From NCBI GenBank assembly GCA_910574965.1, contig CAJTDB010000001.1, positions 315,092 through 379,091 of the forward strand: a stretch of 64,000 bases of DNA. Reading direction: 5' to 3'. The position numbers were made by a program, and so were the translations under genes. Below the pieces are notes generated by a model. The model did no database searches, was not told the origin of the DNA, and worked only from the letters and a program-made list of their open reading frames with translations. Positions 31,852-40,819 of this stretch are shown here, piece by piece. The DNA is from Lachnospiraceae bacterium. GTDB taxonomy: Bacteria > Bacillota > Clostridia > Lachnospirales > Lachnospiraceae. How positions within the stretch are numbered: position 1 is the first letter of the stretch; each line of letters begins with the position of its first letter.

Positions 31852-33186
31852 TTAATCGTCATCTTCCAGATCATCTAAATCAATGATCTCCAGATCAATA
31901 TCCTCTTCTTCGTCCTCTTCTTCCTCCTCCGGCTCCTGGAAATCCGTCTCGTTTTCCTCCAGATTCCCGGTCACAAAAGCGCCCGAAGAAGGCCTTTTCT
32001 GATCTGCTTCCTCCTCGTCTTCCTCTTCCGGATGCTGCATTCGCCTTATGCGCAGATACATCAGAACGATCACATTCAGAAGCACAATCACAAGAATCAC
32101 AAGGAACATAATCGTGTAGAGCCGTCTGCCCATATCTCTGGTATACCGCTCGTACTGCTCGTTGCCTTCCGCCCGAAGCCCCCGCTCCTTTTCTTCCAGC
32201 TCCAGAATATAATTCTGCTCTCCCTGATAGGCCGTATCATCGAAAAGCTGCAGCGTATTTTTGTCATAGTCAAAACTGTACCACGCCTTTTCCCCATCCT
32301 GGTTGATCCCATAGATAAGATAGCGGTTCGTATCGTCCTGAATCTCGTCCACACCGTCAATGATTACATGCTTCAGGGCCGGAATGGTATATTTAGGGCC
32401 CCAGCCCAGCTCCACCCGTACATAACGAGTCGGTACATAGCCGTTCTCCTCCGGTTCGATAAAGATCACATCATCGGTCCCGCTCTCCATCCGCACATAG
32501 GGAATGACATTTCCCGTATCCGGATTATAGACAAAATCATCCCGGTAGCTTCCATTGTCACTGTTCAGACGGACCACATAAACGTCTAAAGAGTTATGCT
32601 TCAGAACACGGCTGTCAAATCCCTGAATCTCCAAATGCACAGAATCAAAATCGTCCAGACTCTTGGGGCTCCTCACATAGAACGTACGTTCGTCAATGAC
32701 AAAGCTGGCGCGGTTCTCGTTTCCCTCGTCTTCTTCCCCCTGTGTTTCCTCTTCCCCGGAAGAGGATGCTTCCGGATTCAGAAGATCTACTTCCTCTCCG
32801 TCTACCACCGCCGTACAGGACAGAATCTGAAGCTCGGTCTGTCCGTCCGCCGTACCTTTAAACCTTACCGAAAAGGAAGCTGTCGTGCTTTCCGGCCTGC
32901 TGCTCATAGTTACATTGCCATTGCCGCCGCTCCCGGAGAAATGATCCCCGCCGCTCCCGGACATATAAGTCAGCGCGCTCCTGTCATAAGCAAGCGTAAG
33001 CGTCACACTTTCCATGGCCGCATCATTGGTAATCGTATATTCCGCAGAGACCGTCTCATCCGCCGTCACAGTCAATGTTGTATCCCCTTTTACCGAAGGC
33101 GCCGCCATAACCGTCATGCCAAAGCAGAGCAGAAGCGCCAGAAGAAGGACACCTGTCATTTGGGATAAATGTTTTCTGTTTCTCAT
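31852..33186 (-). CDS. Secreted/membrane-anchored cohesin-like domain protein with acidic cytoplasmic tail
   Basis: A 444-residue surface protein. A signal peptide (RKHLSQMTGVLLLALLLCFG) ends near MAAPS. A cohesin-like beta domain follows at ~30-135 (TLTVTADETVSAEYTITND, LAYDRSALTYM, SVRFKGTADGQTELQI), then a glutamate-rich linker and a second extracellular region of ~160 residues that I do not recognise. One membrane helix (TIMFLVILVIVLLNVIVLMY) lies at ~360-380. The cytoplasmic tail of ~60 residues is extremely acidic, mostly E and D. The start at 33186 was chosen because the signal peptide then begins normally. The promoter is at 33226-33254. Its role is unknown; it could anchor or sense an envelope component. 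Confidence 0.8.
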   Translation of the reverse strand: MRNRKHLSQMTGVLLLALLLCFGMTVMAAPSVKGDTTLTVTADETVSAEYTITNDAAMESVTLTLAYDRSALTYMSGSGGDHFSGSGGNGNVTMSSRPESTTASFSVRFKGTADGQTELQILSCTAVVDGEEVDLLNPEASSSGEEETQGEEDEGNENRASFVIDERTFYVRSPKSLDDFDSVHLEIQGFDSRVLKHNSLDVYVVRLNSDNGSYRDDFVYNPDTGNVIPYVRMESGTDDVIFIEPEENGYVPTRYVRVELGWGPKYTIPALKHVIIDGVDEIQDDTNRYLIYGINQDGEKAWYSFDYDKNTLQLFDDTAYQGEQNYILELEEKERGLRAEGNEQYERYTRDMGRRLYTIMFLVILVIVLLNVIVLMYLRIRRMQHPEEEDEEEADQKRPSSGAFVTGNLEENETDFQEPEEEEEDEEEDIDLEIIDLDDLEDDD

Positions 33187-33225
33187 AAAAATCTCTCTTT
33201 CCGGTTTTTTCCGCCTTGAACCATT

Positions 33226-33254
33226 ACAATAATGCTTCTGCATAGGAAAGTCAA
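33226..33254 (-). promoter_or_regulatory. Promoter of the cohesin-like gene
   Basis: TTGACT (33249-33254) and TATTGT (33226-33231) on the minus strand are 17 bp apart. It lies in the short gap after purD, so this gene is transcribed separately from the purine operon. Confidence 0.65.
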
Positions 33255-33271
33255 CTTATTTCACAAAAGTT

Positions 33272-34543
33272 TCATACTTCATCAATGGCTTTTCCGATAT
33301 CGCTCCGGCAGTATTTATTAGAAAAATCCACCCATTTTACCGCCTCGTAGGCATGGGCGCGGGCTTCCTTCAGATCCGCTCCTGTGGCAGTCACGCCGAG
33401 GACCCGGCCGCCGTTTGTCAGAAGCTTCCCGTCCTCATACCGGCTTGCCGCATGGAACACATAATAGCCTTCTTTTCCCTGAAATGCATCCAGTCCGCGA
33501 ATCTCTTTCCCCTTTTCATAACTGACCGGATAGCCTTCGGAAGCCAGTACCACACAGACTGCCGCATTGTCCTCGAACTCCAGTTCGATCTGATCCAGGG
33601 TGCCGTCGATGCAGGCTTCAAACACTTCCACAATGTCATTTTTCATACGCGGAAGCACCACCTGAGCCTCCGGGTCGCCGAAGCGCGCATTGTACTCCAG
33701 CACTCTCGGCCCTTTTTCCGTCAGCATCAGACCAAAGAAAATAATTCCTTTAAAGGGCCGGCCTTCCGCCGCCATAGCATCTACTGTTTTCTGATAAATA
33801 TATTGTTTGCAGAAAGCGTCCACTTCATCCGTATAAAAAGGACTGGGAGAAAAGGTCCCCATGCCGCCGGTATTCAGTCCCTGATCGCCGTCTGACGCAC
33901 GCTTGTGGTCCTGAGCAGACGTCATGGTCCGGATGGTCTTTCCGTCCACAAAGCTTAAAACGGACACTTCTCTTCCGGTCATAAATTCTTCAATGACCAT
34001 CTGATTTCCGGCACTGCCGAACTTTTTGTCCATCATAATCGACTTTACGCCCTCTTTCGCTTCCTCCAGGGTATTGCAGATCAGAACGCCTTTTCCAAGG
34101 GCCAGGCCGTCCGCCTTCAGCACGATCGGCATGGAAGCCGTCTCCAAATACGAAAGTGCTTTTTCAGGATCGTCAAAGTTCTCATACGCTGCTGTGGGGA
34201 TTCCGTATTTCTTCATCAGGTCTTTGGAAAATGCCTTCGAGCCCTCCAGAACCGCCGCATTTTTCCTGGGTCCAAACACCCGGATGCCGGCTGCCTCGAA
34301 CACATCCACAATGCCGCCCACCAGCGGATCGTCCATACCGATCACTGCCAGATCGATCTCTTTTTCCCTGGCAAATGCCGCCAGCTTGTCAAATTCCATC
34401 ACACCGATGTCCACACATTCGGCACACGTTCCGATACCGGCATTTCCCGGTGCACAGTAGATCTTTTCCACTTTCGGACTCTGAGCCGCCTTCCACGCAA
34501 TGGCATGTTCCCTGCCGCCGCCGCCTACGATCAATAACTTCAT
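33272..34543 (-). CDS. purD: Phosphoribosylamine-glycine ligase
   Basis: A 423-residue GAR synthetase that joins glycine to phosphoribosylamine with ATP. It has LLIVGGGGREHAIAWKAAQSP at the start, the ATP-grasp domain (IPTAAYENFDDPEKAL, LKADGLALGKGV, FGSAGNQMVIEEFMTG) and the signature RFGDPEAQVVLPRM. Length is normal. It is last in the purE-M-N-D operon and overlaps purN by four bases. Confidence 0.96.
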   Translation of the reverse strand: MKLLIVGGGGREHAIAWKAAQSPKVEKIYCAPGNAGIGTCAECVDIGVMEFDKLAAFAREKEIDLAVIGMDDPLVGGIVDVFEAAGIRVFGPRKNAAVLEGSKAFSKDLMKKYGIPTAAYENFDDPEKALSYLETASMPIVLKADGLALGKGVLICNTLEEAKEGVKSIMMDKKFGSAGNQMVIEEFMTGREVSVLSFVDGKTIRTMTSAQDHKRASDGDQGLNTGGMGTFSPSPFYTDEVDAFCKQYIYQKTVDAMAAEGRPFKGIIFFGLMLTEKGPRVLEYNARFGDPEAQVVLPRMKNDIVEVFEACIDGTLDQIELEFEDNAAVCVVLASEGYPVSYEKGKEIRGLDAFQGKEGYYVFHAASRYEDGKLLTNGGRVLGVTATGADLKEARAHAYEAVKWVDFSNKYCRSDIGKAIDEV

Positions 34544-35199
34544 GATTTATCCTCCATCTGTGGGCTTTCCGGAACCTTTGTCTCTACAACCATTCCATCT
34601 TTCACCTGAATCTTACCATTAGCGATCAAATCAATCGCCTTGGGCATAATCACCCATTCCGCCTCCTCCATCACGCGTCTTTGGAGGGTCTTGGGCGTAT
34701 CTTCCGGCAGAACTTCCACCGCTTTCTGCAAAATGATCGGACCGGTGTCTGTACCGCAGTCTACAAAATGCACCGTTGCCCCGGTCACTTTGACGCCTCT
34801 TTCCAAGACTCCCTCGTGAACCCGGAGCCCGTAATAGTCTTTGCCGCAAAAAGACGGGATCAGTGCCGGATGAATATTGATGATTCGATTCTCATACCGC
34901 CGGACGATCTTCTCCGGCATGACTACCATGCATCCTGCCAGGACGATCAGTTCCGCCCCCGACGCCTCCAAAGCGTTCAGCAGAGCATCATAATACATCT
35001 CCCGGTTCTCATAATCTTTCGGACAGATGCACTGAGACAAAACTCCCGCCTTTTCTGCCCGTGTCAGGGCATAGGCGTTCCGGTTATTGCTGATGACCAC
35101 TGTCATCTGTGCATTGGTGATCCTCCCGTCTGCCAGAGCATCCAGAATGGCCTGCAGATTCGTTCCGCCTCCGGATACCAGTACCGCCAGTTTCAGCAT
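34540..35199 (-). CDS. purN: Phosphoribosylglycinamide formyltransferase
   Basis: A 219-residue folate-dependent GAR transformylase. The N-terminus [19 protein letters not shown], the catalytic asparagine and histidine in [11 protein letters not shown], and [15 protein letters not shown] are all present. It overlaps purM upstream by seven bases and purD downstream by four, so the three are translationally coupled. It is slightly longer than E. coli PurN at the C-terminus. Confidence 0.96.
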   Translation of the reverse strand: MLKLAVLVSGGGTNLQAILDALADGRITNAQMTVVISNNRNAYALTRAEKAGVLSQCICPKDYENREMYYDALLNALEASGAELIVLAGCMVVMPEKIVRRYENRIINIHPALIPSFCGKDYYGLRVHEGVLERGVKVTGATVHFVDCGTDTGPIILQKAVEVLPEDTPKTLQRRVMEEAEWVIMPKAIDLIANGKIQVKDGMVVETKVPESPQMEDKS

Positions 35200-36218
35200 A
35201 AAACGACACCTTTCTCTCCATTTTCAATGGCGCCCACTACGTAGGGCTTTTCTCCGGCCCTTTTGATGGCTTCCATTGTCTTCTCTGTGTCTTCGGGATC
35301 TACGGCAAGCACCATGCCAAGGCCCATATTATACGTGTTGTACATCATATCTTCCGCAATGTTTCCTTCCACCTGCAGCATCCGGAAGATCGGAAGTACC
35401 GGATAGCTGTCCTTCTTCACCACTGCGCGGACTCCTTCCGGAAGCATTCTCGGAATGTTCTCATAAAAACCGCCGCCGGTAATATGGCTGCAGCCCTTGA
35501 TCACAACGCCTGCCCCTTTTATCTCCTTCAGCGCCTTCACATAGATCTTTGTAGGACGGATAAGTGCTTCTCCCAGTGTACTGCCCAGGCTGTCGTAGTA
35601 TGTATGCAGCACTTCCTCTTTCATGCGGAATACTTTGCGCACCAGTGAGAATCCGTTGCTGTGGACTCCGGAGGAAGCGATTCCGATCAGCGTGTCTCCG
35701 GCTTTGATATTTGCTCCCGTGATCAGATCCTTTTCATCCACCACGCCGACCGCAAAGCCTGCCAGATCATATTCATCTTCCGGATAAAAGCCCGGCATCT
35801 CTGCCGTCTCTCCGCCGATCAGCGCCGCGCCTGCCTGCCGGCAGCCCTCTGCCACGCCGCTTACAATCGTAGCGATCTTCTCCGGATAATTTCTTCCGCA
35901 GGCAATATAATCCAGGAAGAACAAAGGTTCTCCCCCTGCGCAGGCAATGTCGTTGACGCACATGGCCACACAGTCGATCCCCACTGTATCATGACGGTCC
36001 ATCAAAAAGGCCAGTTTTAACTTGGTTCCCACGCCGTCTGTACCGGATACCAGCGTTGGCTTCTCCATATTTTTAAATGCACTCATGGAAAATGCCCCGG
36101 AAAACCCCCCAAGACCGCCTAACACCTCCGGCCTCATCGTCGTCTTCACATGCTCCTTCATCAGCTCCACTGACCGATATCCGGCCTCGATATCAACACC
36201 TGCATTTTTATAGTCCAT
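35193..36218 (-). CDS. purM: Phosphoribosylformylglycinamidine cyclo-ligase
   Basis: A 341-residue AIR synthetase. The start [19 protein letters not shown] is the family hallmark, with [27 protein letters not shown] and [18 protein letters not shown] further on. Length is normal. The start at 36218 has AGGAGG. It is separated from purE by 137 bp, which hold a leader element and a GC-rich palindrome (ACGGGCGCCCGT), so it may be regulated separately from purE. Confidence 0.96.
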   Translation of the reverse strand: MDYKNAGVDIEAGYRSVELMKEHVKTTMRPEVLGGLGGFSGAFSMSAFKNMEKPTLVSGTDGVGTKLKLAFLMDRHDTVGIDCVAMCVNDIACAGGEPLFFLDYIACGRNYPEKIATIVSGVAEGCRQAGAALIGGETAEMPGFYPEDEYDLAGFAVGVVDEKDLITGANIKAGDTLIGIASSGVHSNGFSLVRKVFRMKEEVLHTYYDSLGSTLGEALIRPTKIYVKALKEIKGAGVVIKGCSHITGGGFYENIPRMLPEGVRAVVKKDSYPVLPIFRMLQVEGNIAEDMMYNTYNMGLGMVLAVDPEDTEKTMEAIKRAGEKPYVVGAIENGEKGVVLC

Positions 36219-36234
36219 AACTTCCTCCTACCTG

Positions 36235-36298
36235 AGTTCTGCATCTGTCCATATCCCATATTTCCCGGACATTATATGGACAGACGCTATTCTTTCTG
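36235..36298 (-). repeat. GRAACT leader element upstream of purM
   Basis: A 14-bp stem: plus strand GCATCTGTCCATAT (36241-36254) with ATATGGACAGACGC (36274-36287), one mismatch. The minus-strand tail AGAACTCAGGTAGGAGG includes the purM ribosome binding site. The 5' flank GAACAGAAAGAATAGC resembles the CAGCATC flank of other copies. Confidence 0.7.
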
Positions 36299-36355
36299 TT
36301 CTCAGCGCTCAGTCCGGCACGGGCGCCCGTCTTGCCGTACAAATGCAAATACAAT

Positions 36356-36871
36356 CTATTTTATCTGCGCCAGATAAGTCTCATATCCGATCTTATCCAG
36401 CTTTTCCGCTTTCCCTTCCACTTCCTTTTTCATCTCTTCCGAATATGCCTTCAGCCGCTCTAAAAGCTCCGGATCGGATGCCGCCAGAATCTTCGCCGCC
36501 AGAATCCCCGCATTGGCCCCTCCGTTGATGGCTACTGTCGCCACCGGAATGCCGCTGGGCATCTGCACGATGGAATACAGGGAGTCTACTCCGCCGAGAT
36601 CTGAAGTTTTCATCGGAACGCCGATGACCGGCAGCGGAAAGATCGCCGCACACATACCCGGCAAATGCGCTGCTTTCCCTGCCCCTGCGATCAGAACTTT
36701 AAACCCTTTGGACTCCGCACTCTTGGCATAGTCAAAAAACACATCTGGTTCCCTGTGAGCAGAGATGATCGTCATCTCAAAATCCACTCCCAGCTTCCGA
36801 AGCACATCCGCCGCCTTGCTCATGACGGGCATATCCGAATCGCTGCCCATGACAATTCCTACTTTTGCCAT
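36356..36871 (-). CDS. purE: 5-(carboxyamino)imidazole ribonucleotide mutase
   Basis: A 171-residue class I PurE that moves the carboxylate of N5-CAIR to give [21 protein letters not shown] (phosphate loop), IISAHREPD (catalytic histidine) and [15 protein letters not shown] are the family signatures. The start at 36871 has AAAGGAG. No purK is adjacent. It leads the purE-M-N-D operon, and a sigma-A promoter lies at 36901-36929; I see no purine riboswitch. Confidence 0.95.
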   Translation of the reverse strand: MAKVGIVMGSDSDMPVMSKAADVLRKLGVDFEMTIISAHREPDVFFDYAKSAESKGFKVLIAGAGKAAHLPGMCAAIFPLPVIGVPMKTSDLGGVDSLYSIVQMPSGIPVATVAINGGANAGILAAKILAASDPELLERLKAYSEEMKKEVEGKAEKLDKIGYETYLAQIK

Positions 36872-36900
36872 TCTGATTCTCCTTTGCATAAATCATAGTT

Positions 36901-36929
36901 ATAATAAAAATGTATAAGTTATCTTACAA
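36901..36929 (-). promoter_or_regulatory. Promoter of the pur operon
   Basis: TTGTAA (36924-36929) and TATTAT (36901-36906) on the minus strand are separated by 17 bp, about 30 bp before purE. Confidence 0.55.
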
Positions 36930-36960
36930 GGACTTTATCTTTCTGTCAAGCTGTGACTGC

Positions 36961-39006
36961 TCATTCCAGCGGCTCATTCAGCTTCTCTGTCCCAGGAAGC
37001 ACAAACCTTCCGTCCTGGATAAGCACCGTCCGGCTTCCGTCTTTATGAAAGACTGTGATCTTTCCAAGCTCATCATAGGGAATCGTAATGTCCGTATGAC
37101 AGTTAAAATATGCCTTTGACGGATCTTCCTTCCGAAGCATCGAACATTCGTTCTCTTTTGCTATCATCCGCTTACCGTCCGGATTGCGGGTCAATACATC
37201 TTCTTCCCAGGAAAAACAGGTATCACCCACCGCAAAATGAGGCCCTGTCTTCTCGGCAATCAAAATCGGCAGTCTGCCGCCGATGTGATATCGTTTTGCC
37301 GCCATATAGGCCGTTGTATTCGTCCCGATGGCAAATTCCCCAAGAGGAAGCGTCTCGTGGTGCATGAACACATTTTCCCGGATATAGCGCCGGTTCTCCT
37401 CTTCTTCCTCATAATTTCTGCACTGGTAATCTTTGACCATGCCATCCTGAAAGAACAGCTTTAAATCCTGAAAGAACAGCCCGTCCAGATACACTCCGGT
37501 CACATGGAGCACGCCGTCTGTCCCTTTCAGCTTAGGAGACGTAAACACCTCGCCCACCGGTATATTTACATCCGCCACACAGTTTTCAAAGATCGTCTCA
37601 TGATCCGGATCCTCCACCGGCCAAAGCGCCACTTTTAGATCCGTTTGGTTTGCTCCTTTTCCGGTAATTCGAACATATGTTCCTTTGTCCAGCACGTCGA
37701 TAAGCCGCTGCTGAATCTGCTGCCAGGTCATATAGTCCAGCGTATTAATTTTCATCGTCTCACGGAAAATCTCCTCGAACTGCTTCCCGATCTCCGGCAC
37801 CGGAAAAGCAATGATCGTAAAGCTCCGTTCCTCTCCGGGAATGTACTCATTGATCATCTGCCCCGTGCGGCTGTTCAGATATACCTGGACTTCCTGCTGT
37901 TTCCCATCCAGACGCAGAGCCTCCGGCTTTGTCTTTGGCTCGAAGGGATGTTCACCGAATACTTCCATCACTGCCGGGCCTCCATGAACGCCTGCCAGCT
38001 CCCGGTACTGCTCATATGCCGCCCGCAAAACCCCCAGCTTCCGCTGGGCGAATGCCTTGTCCATAAAAAGCGCTCCGTCTCCTTTGTGGTCGTACTCGTA
38101 TTGCCGGTTCGGAAAAGCCCCGTAGTACCCAATCTGGTTTGCTTCCCTTATGTTCACTCTGGATACTGCTTTGCGATAAATGATGCATTCCAGACCCATT
38201 TCCTGAAAATTTTGGACCGCCTGACGGATGATCCGTTCAAAACCCAGACAATATCGGATATTGACCGTTTTTTTGCGCTCTAAAGGCTTCTTGCTGACCA
38301 CAAAGCCCATCCGGTAACCCTCTGTGAACACCGACGCCATCCGCCGGATCTCCTCCTCGGTAAGCCCGGCAAGATATCTGCTGGTCCCTATCTGGGTGTC
38401 GTTAATGTACTCCCCAAACTGATACAGATAACGCGGATCCTTTAAATCTGCTTCCATGATAATGTCTCTGGCAAAAGAGAGCGACGGATCGAGCTGCTCT
38501 CTCACTCTTCTTGTGACGAACACATCACTGTAATCGCTGACAAACCAGTACACGTCCGAGAGAAGCTGTTCTTTAGACGGAAAAGATCCGCCGCAAAACT
38601 CACTGTGAATCTGAAGAAACAGCTCCATGCAGATCAGCATCTCCTCCAGCCGTCCCTCAAAGGCATAGACGATCATGCCCCGAAGCTCCGTATAGACGAA
38701 GGACAAAACCGTTCCGTAGTCCTCTGTAAGCTCCCGTACGGCATAGGCCGGGTTTGCATAGCTGTATTCATAAGCATCCCCGATAATGTCTTCATACAGA
38801 CGCCGGTTCCATTCCTGCAGCTCCTCTAAGGAAGCCCTTTGAAATGCTCCCTGCTCTGCCTTCCTTCCCGTCTCCAGCATGAGCAGCAGAAAAGCTGCTG
38901 TTTTCTGAAAATAATGCCCCGGCTTTCCGGATACTTCCGGCTCCTTCGCAATCTCCTGGATCCGGTCCTCTGCCAGCCGCCAGCGTTCTATCAATATTTC
39001 TTCCAT
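36961..39006 (-). CDS. M29-family metallo-aminopeptidase with long N-terminal extension
   Basis: A 681-residue protein. The C-terminal ~370 residues match the M29 (AmpS/PepS, thermophilic-type) aminopeptidases: GKGANQTDLKVALWP, GEVFTSPKLKGTDGVLHV with a metal-site glutamate, LGEFAIGTNTTAY, EKTGPHFAVGDTC with a histidine and the final FNCHTDITIP with H-x-D. The metal ligands thus seem complete. The first ~310 residues are helical, have no family I recognise and double the usual M29 length. The start at 39006 has GGTAGGA; ATGs five and two codons earlier are alternatives. It follows small membrane-protein genes on the same strand. Confidence 0.85.
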   Translation of the reverse strand: MEEILIERWRLAEDRIQEIAKEPEVSGKPGHYFQKTAAFLLLMLETGRKAEQGAFQRASLEELQEWNRRLYEDIIGDAYEYSYANPAYAVRELTEDYGTVLSFVYTELRGMIVYAFEGRLEEMLICMELFLQIHSEFCGGSFPSKEQLLSDVYWFVSDYSDVFVTRRVREQLDPSLSFARDIIMEADLKDPRYLYQFGEYINDTQIGTSRYLAGLTEEEIRRMASVFTEGYRMGFVVSKKPLERKKTVNIRYCLGFERIIRQAVQNFQEMGLECIIYRKAVSRVNIREANQIGYYGAFPNRQYEYDHKGDGALFMDKAFAQRKLGVLRAAYEQYRELAGVHGGPAVMEVFGEHPFEPKTKPEALRLDGKQQEVQVYLNSRTGQMINEYIPGEERSFTIIAFPVPEIGKQFEEIFRETMKINTLDYMTWQQIQQRLIDVLDKGTYVRITGKGANQTDLKVALWPVEDPDHETIFENCVADVNIPVGEVFTSPKLKGTDGVLHVTGVYLDGLFFQDLKLFFQDGMVKDYQCRNYEEEEENRRYIRENVFMHHETLPLGEFAIGTNTTAYMAAKRYHIGGRLPILIAEKTGPHFAVGDTCFSWEEDVLTRNPDGKRMIAKENECSMLRKEDPSKAYFNCHTDITIPYDELGKITVFHKDGSRTVLIQDGRFVLPGTEKLNEPLE

Positions 39007-39014
39007 ATGCATTC

Positions 39015-39323
39015 CTACCATCCTAACATGTATACACAGATATATGCAGTCAAAAGCACTCCGTTCAGCACACAGCCCAGATAGGGAAAGAGCTGCCAGG
39101 TGTCTTCCTCTTTCAATCCCCGTATTCCTTTATACAGCCCATAAAAGGCCAGAAGAAGCGCTAAGAAGCCCCCTACAGCGATTCCCTTTCCCGCCTGTCC
39201 GTACATCTGGTACGCATCGGCAATCACGCAGCCGGTCAGTACAAGAGCCGCCGTCCCCGTGAGCGTAGAGAGGATCCCGGACCGGGACTGGTTCTTATCT
39301 GTAAATTTATACCGTCTCTTCAT
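39015..39323 (-). CDS. Small membrane protein (DUF6142-like)
   Basis: A 102-residue protein with a basic N-terminus and three hydrophobic segments (ILSTLTGTAALVLTGCVIA, GIAVGGFLALLLAFYG and YLGCVLNGVLLTAYICVY). It resembles a small membrane family of clostridia that I recall as DUF6142, without known function; that family name is tentative. The start at 39323 overlaps the VanZ stop by four bases (ATGA), so the two are coupled. Confidence 0.7.
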   Translation of the reverse strand: MKRRYKFTDKNQSRSGILSTLTGTAALVLTGCVIADAYQMYGQAGKGIAVGGFLALLLAFYGLYKGIRGLKEEDTWQLFPYLGCVLNGVLLTAYICVYMLGW

Positions 39324-39778
39324 AATGCCTCTTTTCTTTTCTGAAAGACGAGCCGGTAGACGCCGTAACCGATACACCCGCCCAGCGTATTTAATATCAT
39401 ATCGTCCACATCACAGCTTCCCACTCTCAGGATGAGCTGGGAAACCTCTATCAAAAGCGTCAGTTCAAAGCTTAACAGCGCAGTTTTTAAAAACCCCATC
39501 CTTTTCTCTCGTATTGCCGGAAGCAGTGCACCGTAAGGAATGAAGCCGATGACATTTCCGGCCAGATTCCAGAATACCCTCCACGGACCGATCTGCCGGT
39601 GATACACAAGGTAGCGCCGGATCTCGCGGAAAGGCACCAGATTATAGCGATAATCCCCCTCCAGCATGGATCGTCCCCAATCCTCTGCAAAGAACATCAG
39701 ATACACCAGAAGCAGAAGATAGAGTACGAAAAAAATACGGCTCAAGAGCCGAACATATGTTTCCGTCTCCTTTTTCAC
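39320..39778 (-). CDS. VanZ-like membrane protein
   Basis: A 152-residue membrane protein with four hydrophobic segments. YNLVPFREIRRYL and WNLAGNVIGFIPYGALLP followed by SFELTLLIEVSQLIL and CDVDDMILNTLGGCIGY form the VanZ/RDD-like pattern. VanZ lowers teicoplanin susceptibility in some settings, but most relatives have no known role. The start is GTG 39778 with GGAG six bases upstream; the longer ATG has no spacer to its site. Confidence 0.82.
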   Translation of the reverse strand: MKKETETYVRLLSRIFFVLYLLLLVYLMFFAEDWGRSMLEGDYRYNLVPFREIRRYLVYHRQIGPWRVFWNLAGNVIGFIPYGALLPAIREKRMGFLKTALLSFELTLLIEVSQLILRVGSCDVDDMILNTLGGCIGYGVYRLVFQKRKEAL

Positions 39779-39866
39779 ATAAAACTCCTTTTTCCGACAA
39801 GGCAAAGAAGCTGCCGCAGCATGAACCATCCTTTACGGACCGTCCGTCTTACGGCAGCACTCTGTA

Positions 39867-40022
39867 TCAGAACATCAGGTCAGATTTTCCCTTCAGAAGC
39901 CGGGCACCGTTGATAATCATCAGGATCCCAGTCACAATCCCGGTTACGAGAACAATGATCCCAAGAGCCAGATCCCCTGCCCCCACATTAGCCATAGTTT
40001 TGTAGATTTTTTCATTGTTCAT
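39867..40022 (-). CDS. 51-residue single-pass membrane peptide
   Basis: A small protein too short for most gene calls: a charged N-terminus, then one long hydrophobic segment (LALGIIVLVTGIVTGILMII) and the tail NGARLLKGKSDLMF. The start at 40022 has a good GGAAGGAG, and the gene overlaps the pyrE stop by 11 bp, so it is coupled to pyrE. I do not recognise the family and propose no function. Confidence 0.7.
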   Translation of the reverse strand: MNNEKIYKTMANVGAGDLALGIIVLVTGIVTGILMIINGARLLKGKSDLMF

Positions 40023-40710
40023 AGGATGCTCCTTCCTGTTTCACTCCATACTGTTCATAGTATGCGCCGATGGCTGACTTTAATGCATCATCAATAACCA
40101 CTTTTCCCTGATACGGACGATCGTACAGGTGTTCGACCACTTCCGCCATGGTCACGATAGCCGCCGTCTTCAGCCCGTAGGTTTCCTGAATCTCCTGAAG
40201 GGCGCTTTTCTCTCCCTGCCCCCGCTCCATACGGTCTACAGATACTACCAGTCCCACCGGATTCACCGCTCCCTGGGCCCGCAGGATGGGCAGCGTCTCC
40301 TGAATGGAAGTGCCGGCCGTCGTCACGTCCTCAATTATTACGATCCGGTCCCCGTCCCCAATGGGGCTTCCTAAAAGGATTCCCTTGTCTCCGTGGTCCT
40401 TGACTTCCTTACGGTTAGAGCAGTAGCGAATATCTTTTCCATACTGCTCACTAAGAGCCATCGTCGCCGCCACGGTCAGCGGAATCCCCTTATAGGCCGG
40501 CCCGAACAAAACGTCAAAATCAAGTCCAAAATGGTCATGAATGGCCTTCGCATAATATCCGCCCAACTTCCGAAGCTGCGCACCCGTACGATAAAAACCG
40601 GTATTTACAAAAAACGGGGTCTTTCTACCGCTCTTAGTAACAAAATCTCCAAACTTAAGTACCTGGCAATCGATCATAAATTCGATAAATTCCTGTTTAT
40701 ACTGCTCCAT
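40012..40710 (-). CDS. pyrE: Orotate phosphoribosyltransferase
   Basis: A 232-residue enzyme that adds PRPP to orotate. LKFGDFVTKSGRKTPFFVNTG is the N-terminal family segment; FGPAYKGIPL and the PRPP motif RIVIIEDVTTAGTS are present. The start at 40710 has GGAGG ten bases upstream; earlier ATG or GTG starts lie close to the promoter and are less likely. pyrE has its own promoter although it follows pyrD. Confidence 0.94.
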   Translation of the reverse strand: MEQYKQEFIEFMIDCQVLKFGDFVTKSGRKTPFFVNTGFYRTGAQLRKLGGYYAKAIHDHFGLDFDVLFGPAYKGIPLTVAATMALSEQYGKDIRYCSNRKEVKDHGDKGILLGSPIGDGDRIVIIEDVTTAGTSIQETLPILRAQGAVNPVGLVVSVDRMERGQGEKSALQEIQETYGLKTAAIVTMAEVVEHLYDRPYQGKVVIDDALKSAIGAYYEQYGVKQEGASYEQ

Positions 40711-40745
40711 TCCTCTAACGCCTCCATCCATCTCTCTTCCAGAAC

Positions 40746-40774
40746 ATCTTACCATATATGAACTGTATTTTCAA
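40746..40774 (-). promoter_or_regulatory. Promoter of pyrE
   Basis: TTGAAA (40769-40774) and TAAGAT (40746-40751) on the minus strand are 17 bp apart, 36 bp before the pyrE start. Confidence 0.65.
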
Positions 40775-40819
40775 TGAAGGAATTCTTTCAGATTTCCGTC
40801 CATGCGCCGGACAGCCCGC

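Noticed and set aside
36872-36960. Purine riboswitch before purE
   Set aside because: The conserved junction bases of the purine aptamer are absent; only a simple promoter is seen.
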